Source: Campylobacterota bacterium (lineage in GTDB: Bacteria > Campylobacterota > Campylobacteria > Campylobacterales > SZUA-545). Taken from it: a DNA stretch of 20,798 nucleotides. Position numbers and translations under genes: made by a program. Below, in pieces: positions 1 to 7,256 of the stretch (position 1 is the first letter of the stretch; every line of letters begins with the position of its first letter). Under the pieces are notes generated by a model. That model was not told the origin of the DNA. It made no database searches and saw only the letters and a program-made list of their open reading frames with translations. The stretch spans positions 1-20,798 of the forward strand of contig PWVP01000032.1 in NCBI GenBank assembly GCA_003561815.1, written 5' to 3'.

Positions 1-1363
1 CCGCCACCTCCTGTAGCGTCGGAATATCTTTGCTGCCGAGATACCCCATGCTAGAGCGCACACCGCCGATGAGTTGATGGATCACATCCCCCACACGGCC
101 ACGGTAGGGCACGCGCCCCTCGATCCCTTCGGGCACCAGTTTATCGGCTGCGGTACCCTCCTGGAAGTAGCGATCGGTGCTCCCCTTTTGCATCGCCCCC
201 AGGCTGCCCATGCCGCGGTAGTTTTTGTACTGACGCCCCTGGAACATAATGGTCTCGCCCGGCGACTCCTCAGTACCCGCCAGCAAAGAGCCGATCATTA
301 CGCAGCTCGCGCCAGCGGCCAGCGCTTTGGCCACATCGCCACTATATTTGATGCCGCCATCGGCGATGATGGGAACACCGTGCTTTTTGGCTACCGAAGC
401 GCACTCGTCGATAGCGCTCAGCTGCGGCATACCCACCCCTGCCACAATCCGCGTGGTGCAGATACTTCCGGGTCCGATGCCTACTTTGACGCCATCGGCG
501 CCCGCTTCGATCAACGCCTGGGCCCCTTCGGCGGTGGCCACATTGCCGGCAATCACATCGACCGCGAGCTTCTCTTTGATTTTGCGGATGGTCTCAAGCA
601 CCCCCTGGCTGTGGCCGTGGGCTGAGTCGAGCACCAGCAGATCGACCCCCGCTTTGACCAGCGACTCGGCGCGCTCGATCTGGCCGACACCGATCGCAGC
701 CCCCACCCGCAGGCGGCCAAAGTCATCTTTGTTGGCGTTGGGGTACTCTTTTTTCTTTTTGATATCTTTGATGGTGATGAGCCCTTTTAGGAACCCCTTC
801 TCATCGACGATGGGCAGCTTCTCGATCTTGTTCTGGTGCATGATGTCAGCCGCCTCCTCGAGGCTGGTGCCGACTTTTGCGGTGATGAGCGGTGCGCGGG
901 TCATGACCGACTCAACCGCCTTATCCATCTTGGTCTCAAAGCGCATGTCGCGGTTGGTCAAGATCCCCACCAGCTTGTCGTGATCGTCAATCACCGGCAC
1001 ACCGGAGATGCGGTATTCGCGCATAATCTCCTCGGCCTCACCCAGAGTGGCATCGGGCTTGATGTAGATGGGATCGAGGATGACGCCGCTCTCTGACTTT
1101 TTGACCCGCACAATCTCGGTGGTCTGGGTGGCGATATCCATGTTTTTATGCACAATACCGATCCCCCCCAGGCGCGCCATGGCGATCGCGGCGCGGTGTT
1201 CGGTCACCGTATCCATGGCAGCGGAGATAAAGGGGACATTCAGCGGGATATGGCGGGTGACGCGGGTGGCGATATCGACCTCTTTGGGTAAAATCTCCGA
1301 GTGGCGGGGCACCAGAAGAAGATCATCAAAAGTGTAAGCGCGTTTTCGGATATTCAGACTCAC
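1..1363 (-). CDS. guaB: IMP dehydrogenase (3' end cut by window edge)
   Basis: Oxidises IMP to XMP with NAD+, the committed step of GMP synthesis in the cytoplasm. The reading frame opens at a GTG (1363-1361) preceded by AGGAG at a 6-nt spacing and runs off the left edge after about 454 residues. The family is about 485-490 residues, so roughly 30 C-terminal residues are missing. The protein begins MSLNIRKRAYTFDDLLLVP, the usual IMPDH opening. Two CBS domains follow at about residues 92-205. The catalytic loop GIGPGSICTTRIV has its Cys at residue 302 (Cys305 in E. coli). The flap region reads NYRGMGSLGAMQ. gatA ends only 13 nt upstream on the same strand, so the two are probably co-transcribed; the gatA-guaB pair also occurs in Campylobacter. 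No defect is visible in the part seen. Function is secure. Confidence 0.97.
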   Translation of the reverse strand, partial: MSLNIRKRAYTFDDLLLVPRHSEILPKEVDIATRVTRHIPLNVPFISAAMDTVTEHRAAIAMARLGGIGIVHKNMDIATQTTEIVRVKKSESGVILDPIYIKPDATLGEAEEIMREYRISGVPVIDDHDKLVGILTNRDMRFETKMDKAVESVMTRAPLITAKVGTSLEEAADIMHQNKIEKLPIVDEKGFLKGLITIKDIKKKKEYPNANKDDFGRLRVGAAIGVGQIERAESLVKAGVDLLVLDSAHGHSQGVLETIRKIKEKLAVDVIAGNVATAEGAQALIEAGADGVKVGIGPGSICTTRIVAGVGMPQLSAIDECASVAKKHGVPIIADGGIKYSGDVAKALAAGASCVMIGSLLAGTEESPGETIMFQGRQYKNYRGMGSLGAMQKGSTDRYFQEGTAADKLVPEGIEGRVPYRGRVGDVIHQLIGGVRSSMGYLGSKDIPTLQEVA

Positions 1364-1369
1364 GATTTG

Positions 1370-1374
1370 CTCCT
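1370..1374 (-). promoter_or_regulatory. Shine-Dalgarno of guaB
   Basis: AGGAG on the minus strand, 6 nt before the GTG at 1363. It supports a GTG start for guaB; there is no in-frame ATG nearby that would give the conserved N-terminus. Confidence 0.75.
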
Positions 1375-1376
1375 TT

Positions 1377-2732
1377 TTAGCTTAGGGCATTTTCCAGAGC
1401 GTACGCTCCGGCAAAGAGGGTCTCTTCATCAAAGGCTTTGGCAATCAGCTGCGCCCCCACGGGCAGGCCGCTGCTTGTGCCAGCCGGGACGCTGATGGCT
1501 GGCAGTCCGGCGAGATTGATGGAGATCGTAAAGATATCGCTCAGGTACATCTGTAGCGGGTCCTTTTTGCTCCCGAACTCAAAGGCCGGGGCGGCCGAGA
1601 CCGGCGTAAAGAGCAGATCGGCGTGCTCAAAGAGCTTGGCGTACTCGGCGGTGATCAGGCTGCGCACCTGCTGCGCTTTTCGGTAGTAGGCGTCGTAGTA
1701 GCCTGAGGAGAGCACAAAAGCCCCCAGTAAAATCCGCCGCTTCACCTCGGCGCCAAACCCTTCGCTCCGGCTCTTTTCGTACTGCTCTTTTAGGGTGCTC
1801 GCCTCGGCGCGGTAGCCGTAGCGCACCCCATCAAAGCGGGCAAGGTTGGCGCTCGCTTCGGCGGTGGCGAGGATGTAGTAGGTGGCCACATGGTGATCGC
1901 ACGCTGTCATCTTCACCGGAACAATCTCATGCCCCGCCTTCTGTAGTGCATCGATCGCTACCTGGAGGGTTTTGGCTGTGCCCGCTTCGCACTGCTGAAG
2001 GTAGTTCTCTACGACAGCGATTTTAAGCTTGCGCCCCTTTTTGGAGAGGGTGGGGGCGACGGGGCGGTGCTCTACCTGGGCGCTGGTGTTCTCTTTAGGG
2101 TCGTAGCCGGCCATCATGTCATAGAGCAAAGCGGCATCTTCGACATTCTGGGTGAGTGGGCCGATCTGATCGAGGCTGGAGGAGAAGGCGGTGAGTCCGT
2201 AGCGGCTGACGCGCCCATAGGTGGGCTTCATTCCGACACAGCCGCAGAGGCTGGCGGGCTGACGGATGGAGCCGCCGGTGTCACTACCGAGTGCGGCGAT
2301 CGCAATACCCCCTCCCACAGCCGCCGCGCTACCGCCGCTGCTGCCACCGGGAACGCACGCGGGGTTGTGGGGGTTGAGGGTGCGACCATAGAAGCTGCTC
2401 TCGGTGGAGCTGCCCATCGCAAACTCATCCATATTGGCTCGACCAAAGGGGCTCAGCCCGGCGGCGGTCAGTTTCTCGATCACGGTGGCATTGTAGGGTG
2501 CGCGGTAGCCCTGGAGCATTTTGCTGGCACAGGTGATGGGCCACTCTTTAACCTGAATGTTGTCTTTGACCAGGATCGGCACACCGCTACCGCTTTGGGT
2601 AATGGGCGTGCCCTCAAGCTGCTCGATGTAGGCCCCCAGGCTCTGTTTCTCTTCGATTTTTCGGGCGAGGTCGTCTCTAAGCTCGTGAACGGCTCCCGGC
2701 TCTAGCGCGAGCGCCTCTTTGAGTGTGATCAA
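1377..2732 (-). CDS. gatA: Asp-tRNA(Asn)/Glu-tRNA(Gln) amidotransferase subunit A
   Basis: Amidase subunit of GatCAB. It releases ammonia from glutamine, which GatB uses to convert misacylated Glu-tRNA(Gln) or Asp-tRNA(Asn). The Ser-cisSer-Lys triad is intact: Lys56 in LVKDN, cis-Ser131 in the GGSSGGS glycine/serine signature, and nucleophile Ser155 in GSDTGGS. The spacing matches S. aureus GatA (79/154/178). At 451 residues it is slightly short for the family (about 480), mainly at the N-terminus. The start is TTG at 2732, chosen because AAGGA lies 6 nt upstream and the protein then begins MITLKEAL. A nearer ATG (2738) is out of frame. The stop lies 13 nt before guaB. gatB and gatC are not in the window, so the subunits are encoded separately. 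Confidence 0.96.
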   Translation of the reverse strand: MITLKEALALEPGAVHELRDDLARKIEEKQSLGAYIEQLEGTPITQSGSGVPILVKDNIQVKEWPITCASKMLQGYRAPYNATVIEKLTAAGLSPFGRANMDEFAMGSSTESSFYGRTLNPHNPACVPGGSSGGSAAAVGGGIAIAALGSDTGGSIRQPASLCGCVGMKPTYGRVSRYGLTAFSSSLDQIGPLTQNVEDAALLYDMMAGYDPKENTSAQVEHRPVAPTLSKKGRKLKIAVVENYLQQCEAGTAKTLQVAIDALQKAGHEIVPVKMTACDHHVATYYILATAEASANLARFDGVRYGYRAEASTLKEQYEKSRSEGFGAEVKRRILLGAFVLSSGYYDAYYRKAQQVRSLITAEYAKLFEHADLLFTPVSAAPAFEFGSKKDPLQMYLSDIFTISINLAGLPAISVPAGTSSGLPVGAQLIAKAFDEETLFAGAYALENALS

Positions 2733-2738
2733 GCTGCA

Positions 2739-2743
2739 TCCTT
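2739..2743 (-). promoter_or_regulatory. Shine-Dalgarno that fixes the TTG start of gatA
   Basis: AAGGA on the minus strand, 6 nt before the TTG at 2732-2730. It decides for the TTG start, because no in-frame ATG is close. Confidence 0.65.
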
Positions 2744-2768
2744 CGTAGCGATCGTCTAAAGGGGGCAG

Positions 2769-2774
2769 ATTATA
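2769..2774 (-). promoter_or_regulatory. Probable sigma-70 -10 box of gatA-guaB
   Basis: A perfect TATAAT on the minus strand, about 37 nt upstream of the gatA start. No good -35 is visible: the expected position falls in a GC-rich hairpin. Campylobacterota promoters are generally known to have weak -35 elements. It would give a leader of about 30 nt. Confidence 0.6.
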
Positions 2775-2789
2775 CCAAAGAGGCTCTTT

Positions 2790-2806
2790 AGGGGGCCAGG
2801 CCCCCT
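2790..2806 (-). terminator. GC-rich hairpin directly after ccsBA, possible terminator
   Basis: AGGGGGCC and GGCCCCCT form a near-perfect 17-nt inverted repeat immediately after the ccsBA stop codon. A second small palindrome, AAAGAGGCTCTTT, follows at 2777-2789. No run of T follows on the minus strand, so classical intrinsic termination is doubtful. It may instead protect the ccsBA transcript end or weaken read-through into gatA. Confidence 0.35.
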
Positions 2807-5800
2807 CTAGCGCTCCAGCGGAATCTTATCATCGCGTTTAAACCAGGCGGCAGCAGCCAGCGCGAAGACAACCGCCAGTGTCGGCAGTACCCAGGTGGGT
2901 ACGGGCATCGGATCGCCACCGGCGTAGGAGTGTAGCCCGGCCAGGTAGTAGTTCACGCCAAAGTAGGTCATGATAATCACCGAGTAGCTAATCAGGCTGG
3001 CAAAGGCGAAGGTGTAGCAGCTTTTCAGGTGCGGGATAAACCTGAAGTGCAAAATGGCCGCATAGACCAGCATGCTCACCAGTGTCCAGGTCTCTTTAGG
3101 ATCCCAGCTCCAGTAGCGGCCCCAGGACTCGTTGGCCCAGATGGCTCCGAAGATGTTGCCCACGGTCAGCAGCATCAGCCCCACAATCATCGACATCTCA
3201 CTGATGCGGGTCATTTCACGAATGGCGTAGTCGTGCATCCTCCGCCCGGCGCGCCGGAAGAGAAAGAGCCCCAGCGTTAAAAAGCCCAGTAGCGCCGACA
3301 TGGCCAAAAAGCCGTAGCTGGCCGATATGACGCTCACATGGATGGTGAGCCAGTAGGATTTGAGCACCGGCACCAGGGTGGTGATGTGCGGATCCATCCA
3401 GCTTAGATGCGCCACGAAGAGTCCGAAGCCCGCCAGAATCGATGTGGTCGGCAGCGAAAAGAGGCTCTTTCGGCCAAAGACAAAGCCTGCAAGCACAGCA
3501 CTCCAGGCGATATAGATCATCGATTCGTAGCCGTTTGACCAGGGGGCGTGGCCACCCACATACCAGCGCAGCCCCAAGCCAAAGGTGTGGAACAGAAAGA
3601 GGCCAAAGAGCACCACGCTTAGCCCCAGCCAGATGCGTTCACGCATTTTGGATTGAACCGGTCGGAGCACCTGCCAGAAAGCAAAAATCAGCATCGTCAG
3701 CCCCAGCAGGAAGTAGTAGGGGGTGAGCCGCTCAAAGGGGTTGAGGGCATTTAAAAGCCGCTCAGCATCGATGCGAAGCTGGCTAGGAGCCACGGCGGCG
3801 CCGTAGTGGAGCTGGTACTCTTTGAGGCTATCGAGTGCTGCATCTGCCTCGCTCCAGCTGCCTTCTCCGCTTTGTGCGCTGCGTAGTGCGTTGAGATACT
3901 CATAAAGAACCCGTGCCGCCTCCTGGGCTTCGCCCGCTGGAAGGCGATCGAGCATCTGCACTGGAGAGATCCAGGTGTAGTTCGGATCGTTTCGTATCGG
4001 GATGATGCGCAGCAGGTGACCCTGGTAGGTCATGTAGGCGACATTGGCCCGTTCGTCTACTTTGACCAGCTCCATCTGTAGTTTGGACTGCTGCGCCTGT
4101 GCCGTCTGGCTGGCGGTCTCCAGAGCGCTGGCGAGCTTGTAGGGGTTGGGCGCCTGCTCATCTTCGTGGAAGAAATCAAAGAGTGAAGCGTAGCGTGCGC
4201 CGGACTCCAGCCCTAGCATCGGCCCGATCTCAGGATGCGTCAGGCGGATCATCTTAACCCGCTGCCACGCCTGAGGCGCGCTGACCATCCCCAGCACCAC
4301 CTGGGTGGGGGTGAGCCCCTCAAGCCGACTGGTGCGCGAGATCTTATTGAGAATCTCTAAAGAGAGGGTATCCATCGGCTTGACCCGCCCCTGTGAATCC
4401 TGCACCAGAAGCCGCCCAAAGCGCTCAGCGTGCTCGCGGGGCACCAGTCCGACAATCCCCTCTCGCGCCTCCTGGGGGGTCACATCGGGGGCTTGTTGTG
4501 CCTGGGTGGCCATATCGTCCGCTGTGACCTGCAGCCCACTCTGATCTTCGCCAGATTCGTAGGCGTTGGCCGGTGTGGGGCTAAAGAGCAGCGTGGCTGT
4601 CACCGCCAGAGCGGCCAAGCTGCCTAGAAGGTGTTTTTTGCGATCTTTTTGGATCTGCTGGCTGAGCTTTCTAAAGCGGCCATTGGGGTTAAAGAGGGCG
4701 ATAAAGAACCCGATACACATCACCGTATATCCAATATAGGTGGGAATCATCCCCGGATCGCGCGAGACGGAGAGAATGGTCCCCTTTTCGTCCTGATCGT
4801 AGGAGGCCTGATAGAAGCGGTAGCCGCCGTAGGTGAGGATATGGTTCATGTAAATATGGTAAGGCATCTCCATATCGCGCTTGGGATCCATCACCACCAC
4901 ATGGCTCTCGTAGGAGGAGGGGGAGTTGGATCCGGGGTAGCGATCGAGCACAAACCGCTCCAGGTAGATCGAAAACGGCAGATCGATCTGAGCCGAACCG
5001 TAAGCGACATCAAAAGGCCTTCCAGCCAGCTCGATCTGTTCGGTACGCCCTCGCATCCCCGCGCCCCCCATCAGGGTGACCTCTTTAGTTTCATCCCTAA
5101 AGGAGACTTCGGTGACGACAGCACTCACCCCGGTTTGCTCATCGACGGGGATCACCTGTTTGCTGGCCGTAGGCTCAAAGGACCGAAAAGCGAGTGTCAG
5201 CCCCTCAAGGGTGCTGTAGAGTTTGCGATCCTCTAAGGGGTGGTAGGTGTGGGCGCGCAGGGTGGTGCGCTGCTGGGTGTCCATGTCGATACGGGTGATA
5301 TCAGAGTGCGATCGGATGGTGAGCTGATCCTGGTCGTGACCGATCACGACCGCAGGCTGCTCGAAGCTCATGTTGTTTCCAAACCCGATCACCGAGACCC
5401 CAAAATCCATATACTCCCCGTCGAAGAGATCCACACTGATGGGATCTTCGCCGGTGCTGACCACGAGGGAGAGAAAGGGGGTGCCGTCGGGATCGGGCAT
5501 CACCGCCTCAGCAGCGTGGGCGTAGAAGTCCTTATAGCGGATACTGACGGGCGCACCGCCGCCGAGATTGGCGCTGTACTCGAAGTGGTTGCGGGTCACA
5601 GGTGTGAGCAGTACTGGCCAGGAGGCCGACAGCCCTGTGCTGGCGATGCGGATGTGCGCCTCTTCGCTTAGAAGCGTGTTGGCGCTCTGTCCTTCGCGGA
5701 TGTTGAGGGTCCCCTCGTAGCCCAGATGGCGGGTCATCGCCGCACCGATCAGGATTAAAATGATCGACGCATGAAAGAGAAAGACCGGAAACTTCTCTTT

Positions 5801-6028
5801 GCGCCACATCTTAAAGCGGATAATGTTGCCGATCAGCGAGAGGCCAATGAGCCCCATGACCGCCTCAAACCACCAGTGGTTATAGACCAGCGCCCGTGCC
5901 GCCGGGGTGCCAAAATCGTTCTCAATAAAGGTGGCAATAGCGCTACCAAGAGCCAGCAGAATCAACAAAAAGAGTGCTGTCTTCATGGAGATAAGCCATT
6001 GGTAGAAGAGGGTAACAAATTGACGCAT
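2807..6028 (-). CDS. ccsBA: Fused cytochrome c biogenesis protein CcsBA (ResB-ResC)
   Basis: System II cytochrome c synthetase. It exports heme across the inner membrane and attaches it to the CXXCH site of apocytochromes in the periplasm. The single 1073-residue chain joins CcsB (N-terminal half) and CcsA (C-terminal half), the fused form known from Helicobacter and other Campylobacterota. The CcsB part has membrane segments at about residues 15-35, 55-70 and 82-100, a large periplasmic ResB domain, and a further segment near 435-450. A linker with a hydrophobic stretch ending in PTPANA (about 470-490) leads to a second soluble region and a multi-span CcsA domain. The four expected heme-ligand histidines can be placed: His86 (FLFHASI), His near 826 (GGHAPW), His near 896 (IHVSVIS) and His1033 (LHSYAGG). 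The WWD signature is WGRYWSWDPKETW, ending at residue 981. The ATG start has GAAGGG 9 nt upstream. It appears to be a single-gene unit. Confidence 0.96.
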   Translation of the reverse strand: MRQFVTLFYQWLISMKTALFLLILLALGSAIATFIENDFGTPAARALVYNHWWFEAVMGLIGLSLIGNIIRFKMWRKEKFPVFLFHASIILILIGAAMTRHLGYEGTLNIREGQSANTLLSEEAHIRIASTGLSASWPVLLTPVTRNHFEYSANLGGGAPVSIRYKDFYAHAAEAVMPDPDGTPFLSLVVSTGEDPISVDLFDGEYMDFGVSVIGFGNNMSFEQPAVVIGHDQDQLTIRSHSDITRIDMDTQQRTTLRAHTYHPLEDRKLYSTLEGLTLAFRSFEPTASKQVIPVDEQTGVSAVVTEVSFRDETKEVTLMGGAGMRGRTEQIELAGRPFDVAYGSAQIDLPFSIYLERFVLDRYPGSNSPSSYESHVVVMDPKRDMEMPYHIYMNHILTYGGYRFYQASYDQDEKGTILSVSRDPGMIPTYIGYTVMCIGFFIALFNPNGRFRKLSQQIQKDRKKHLLGSLAALAVTATLLFSPTPANAYESGEDQSGLQVTADDMATQAQQAPDVTPQEAREGIVGLVPREHAERFGRLLVQDSQGRVKPMDTLSLEILNKISRTSRLEGLTPTQVVLGMVSAPQAWQRVKMIRLTHPEIGPMLGLESGARYASLFDFFHEDEQAPNPYKLASALETASQTAQAQQSKLQMELVKVDERANVAYMTYQGHLLRIIPIRNDPNYTWISPVQMLDRLPAGEAQEAARVLYEYLNALRSAQSGEGSWSEADAALDSLKEYQLHYGAAVAPSQLRIDAERLLNALNPFERLTPYYFLLGLTMLIFAFWQVLRPVQSKMRERIWLGLSVVLFGLFLFHTFGLGLRWYVGGHAPWSNGYESMIYIAWSAVLAGFVFGRKSLFSLPTTSILAGFGLFVAHLSWMDPHITTLVPVLKSYWLTIHVSVISASYGFLAMSALLGFLTLGLFLFRRAGRRMHDYAIREMTRISEMSMIVGLMLLTVGNIFGAIWANESWGRYWSWDPKETWTLVSMLVYAAILHFRFIPHLKSCYTFAFASLISYSVIIMTYFGVNYYLAGLHSYAGGDPMPVPTWVLPTLAVVFALAAAAWFKRDDKIPLER

Positions 6029-6061
6029 GCGAATGGGCCCTTCGGGTATAAAATGGCGACC

Positions 6062-6067
6062 ATTCTA
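6062..6067 (-). promoter_or_regulatory. Candidate -10 box for ccsBA
   Basis: TAGAAT on the minus strand in the 87-bp gap between ung and ccsBA. It leaves room for a short leader and the GAAGGG ribosome site. A second AT-rich stretch (TTTTATACC, about 6046-6054) is closer to the start but would leave almost no leader. There is no convincing -35, so this is tentative. Confidence 0.35.
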
Positions 6068-6115
6068 GCCAAGGCAGGCTTGAGGGGGACTAAGGTGGAA
6101 AAGTTATCGACTAGG

Positions 6116-6799
6116 CTAAGCGGTTGCGACTGACGGTAGTTGCCACGCTATCGGTTCGATCCCCTGATGCTGCAGGTAGTGGTTGGCTTGAGAGAAGTGC
6201 CCACAACCGAAAAAGCCCCGATAGGCCGAAAGGGGCGAGGGGTGGGGGGCTTTAAGAACCAGATGGCGGTTTGGATCGATAAGGGCCGCCTTTTTCTGCG
6301 CGTAGCTGCCCCAGAGCAGAAAGACCAGATGCTCGCGTTTTTGGGCCAGCGCTTTGATGGCAGCATCGGTGAAGTGCTCCCAGCCGCGGTTTTGGTGCGA
6401 GCCCGCCTGGCCCATCTCGACGGTAAGGGTGGCGTTGAGCAGCAGCACCCCTTCTCTGGCCCAGTGGGTGAGGCAGCCGTGCGAAGGGGGTTTAAAGCCC
6501 GTGTCGTTAGCGAGCTCCTGATAGATGTTTCGCAGGCTTGGCGGTATGGGAACCTCTGGCTGAACCGAGAAGCAGAGCCCGTGGGCCTGACCGGGGCCGT
6601 GGTAGGGATCCTGGCCTAAAATCACCACCTTCACCCGCTCAAAAGGGGTGAGTTCAAAGGCGCGAAACCAGTTGCTCGAGTGGGGAAGAATGACCTTTTT
6701 TAGCGCCTTTTCGGCCTTTAAAAAGGCGCGCAGCTCCTGCATATAGGGCTTTTCAAACTCTTGGCCGATGGCTGCTTGCCAGGCGCCTTGGAGTGCCAT
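6116..6799 (-). CDS. ung: Uracil-DNA glycosylase (family 1)
   Basis: Removes uracil from DNA as the first step of base excision repair. I start it at the ATG at 6799, which shares its A with the TGA stop of ogt (TGATG). This gives 227 residues, close to E. coli Ung (229), and puts the catalytic Asp of GQDPYH at residue 64, the E. coli number. A longer frame from 6829 exists but adds ten unconserved residues inside ogt. Other motifs are the LLLNATLTV strand with Asn122, and HPSPLSAYRG with His186 for leaving-group stabilisation. A GAGG lies 10 nt before the ATG. It is the last gene of the acyl-CoA synthetase-ogt-ung set and is probably translationally coupled to ogt. All catalytic residues are present. 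Confidence 0.96.
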   Translation of the reverse strand: MALQGAWQAAIGQEFEKPYMQELRAFLKAEKALKKVILPHSSNWFRAFELTPFERVKVVILGQDPYHGPGQAHGLCFSVQPEVPIPPSLRNIYQELANDTGFKPPSHGCLTHWAREGVLLLNATLTVEMGQAGSHQNRGWEHFTDAAIKALAQKREHLVFLLWGSYAQKKAALIDPNRHLVLKAPHPSPLSAYRGFFGCGHFSQANHYLQHQGIEPIAWQLPSVATA

Positions 6800-7254
6800 C
6801 AGCCGAGCGCCTCGTGGTGAAGAAGCCACGCCTTTTTAGCCGGGCCCCAGCGATACGCCCCCACACCCCCGGAGGCGTGGACGACACGGTGGCACGCGAT
6901 CGCCACTGCAAAGCGGTTGCGTGCGACGGCGGCGGCCGCAGCGCGGTGGGCCTTCGGGTGGCCAGCCAGCTGTGCGAGCGCCTGATAGCTCAGCCGTGTG
7001 CCGTAGCGGCTCTTTAGAAGCGTCTGGAGCACTTGGGCATAAAAGGGGGCCGTGGGCCAGAGAAACGGCAGATCGGAAAAGTCCGGGTTAGCCCCCTCAA
7101 AATAGGCTTTAAGCCTCTCGTGTGCCGCCTCACTGTGGCGGTTAGGGCGCGAGGCGATCGGTGTCTCCTCTGGCTCAATGCCCAGCAGATGCTCCCTATC
7201 GGCGGTGATGTTTAAAAAGCCGATCGGGGTTGAGAGGGTCTGAGTGTAGTGCAT
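6799..7254 (-). CDS. ogt: Methylated-DNA--protein-cysteine S-methyltransferase (O6-alkylguanine repair)
   Basis: Suicide repair protein that moves the alkyl group from O6-alkylguanine to its own cysteine. It has 151 residues: a short N-terminal beta domain, then the HTH/active-site domain. The acceptor Cys121 sits in IACHRVV, followed by His122. The intercalating Arg104, Asn113, the GGVGAYRWG turn and the terminal Glu148 (LLHHE) are all present. One oddity is that the normally near-invariant Pro before the Cys (PCHR) is Ala120 here. It is not an alkyltransferase-like (ATL) protein, because those lose the Cys (often PWHR). The start ATG lies 2 nt after the stop of the upstream synthetase gene, and the stop overlaps the ung start. 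There is no strong ribosome site of its own, so coupling is likely. The symbol ogt rather than ada C-domain is a best guess. Confidence 0.93.
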   Translation of the reverse strand: MHYTQTLSTPIGFLNITADREHLLGIEPEETPIASRPNRHSEAAHERLKAYFEGANPDFSDLPFLWPTAPFYAQVLQTLLKSRYGTRLSYQALAQLAGHPKAHRAAAAAVARNRFAVAIACHRVVHASGGVGAYRWGPAKKAWLLHHEALG

Positions 7255-7256
7255 CT

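Noticed and set aside
4631..5236. Open frames on the plus strand inside ccsBA (also at 5240-5671)
   Set aside because: Compositionally shadow-like, with no start signals. The sense frame codes continuous CcsBA sequence.
6800..6829. A longer N-terminus for ung (ten extra residues)
   Set aside because: It lies inside ogt and is not like the family. The ATG at 6799 gives the E. coli Ung length and numbering.
6799..7254. An alkyltransferase-like (ATL) non-repair protein
   Set aside because: The acceptor Cys is present; only the preceding Pro is changed.
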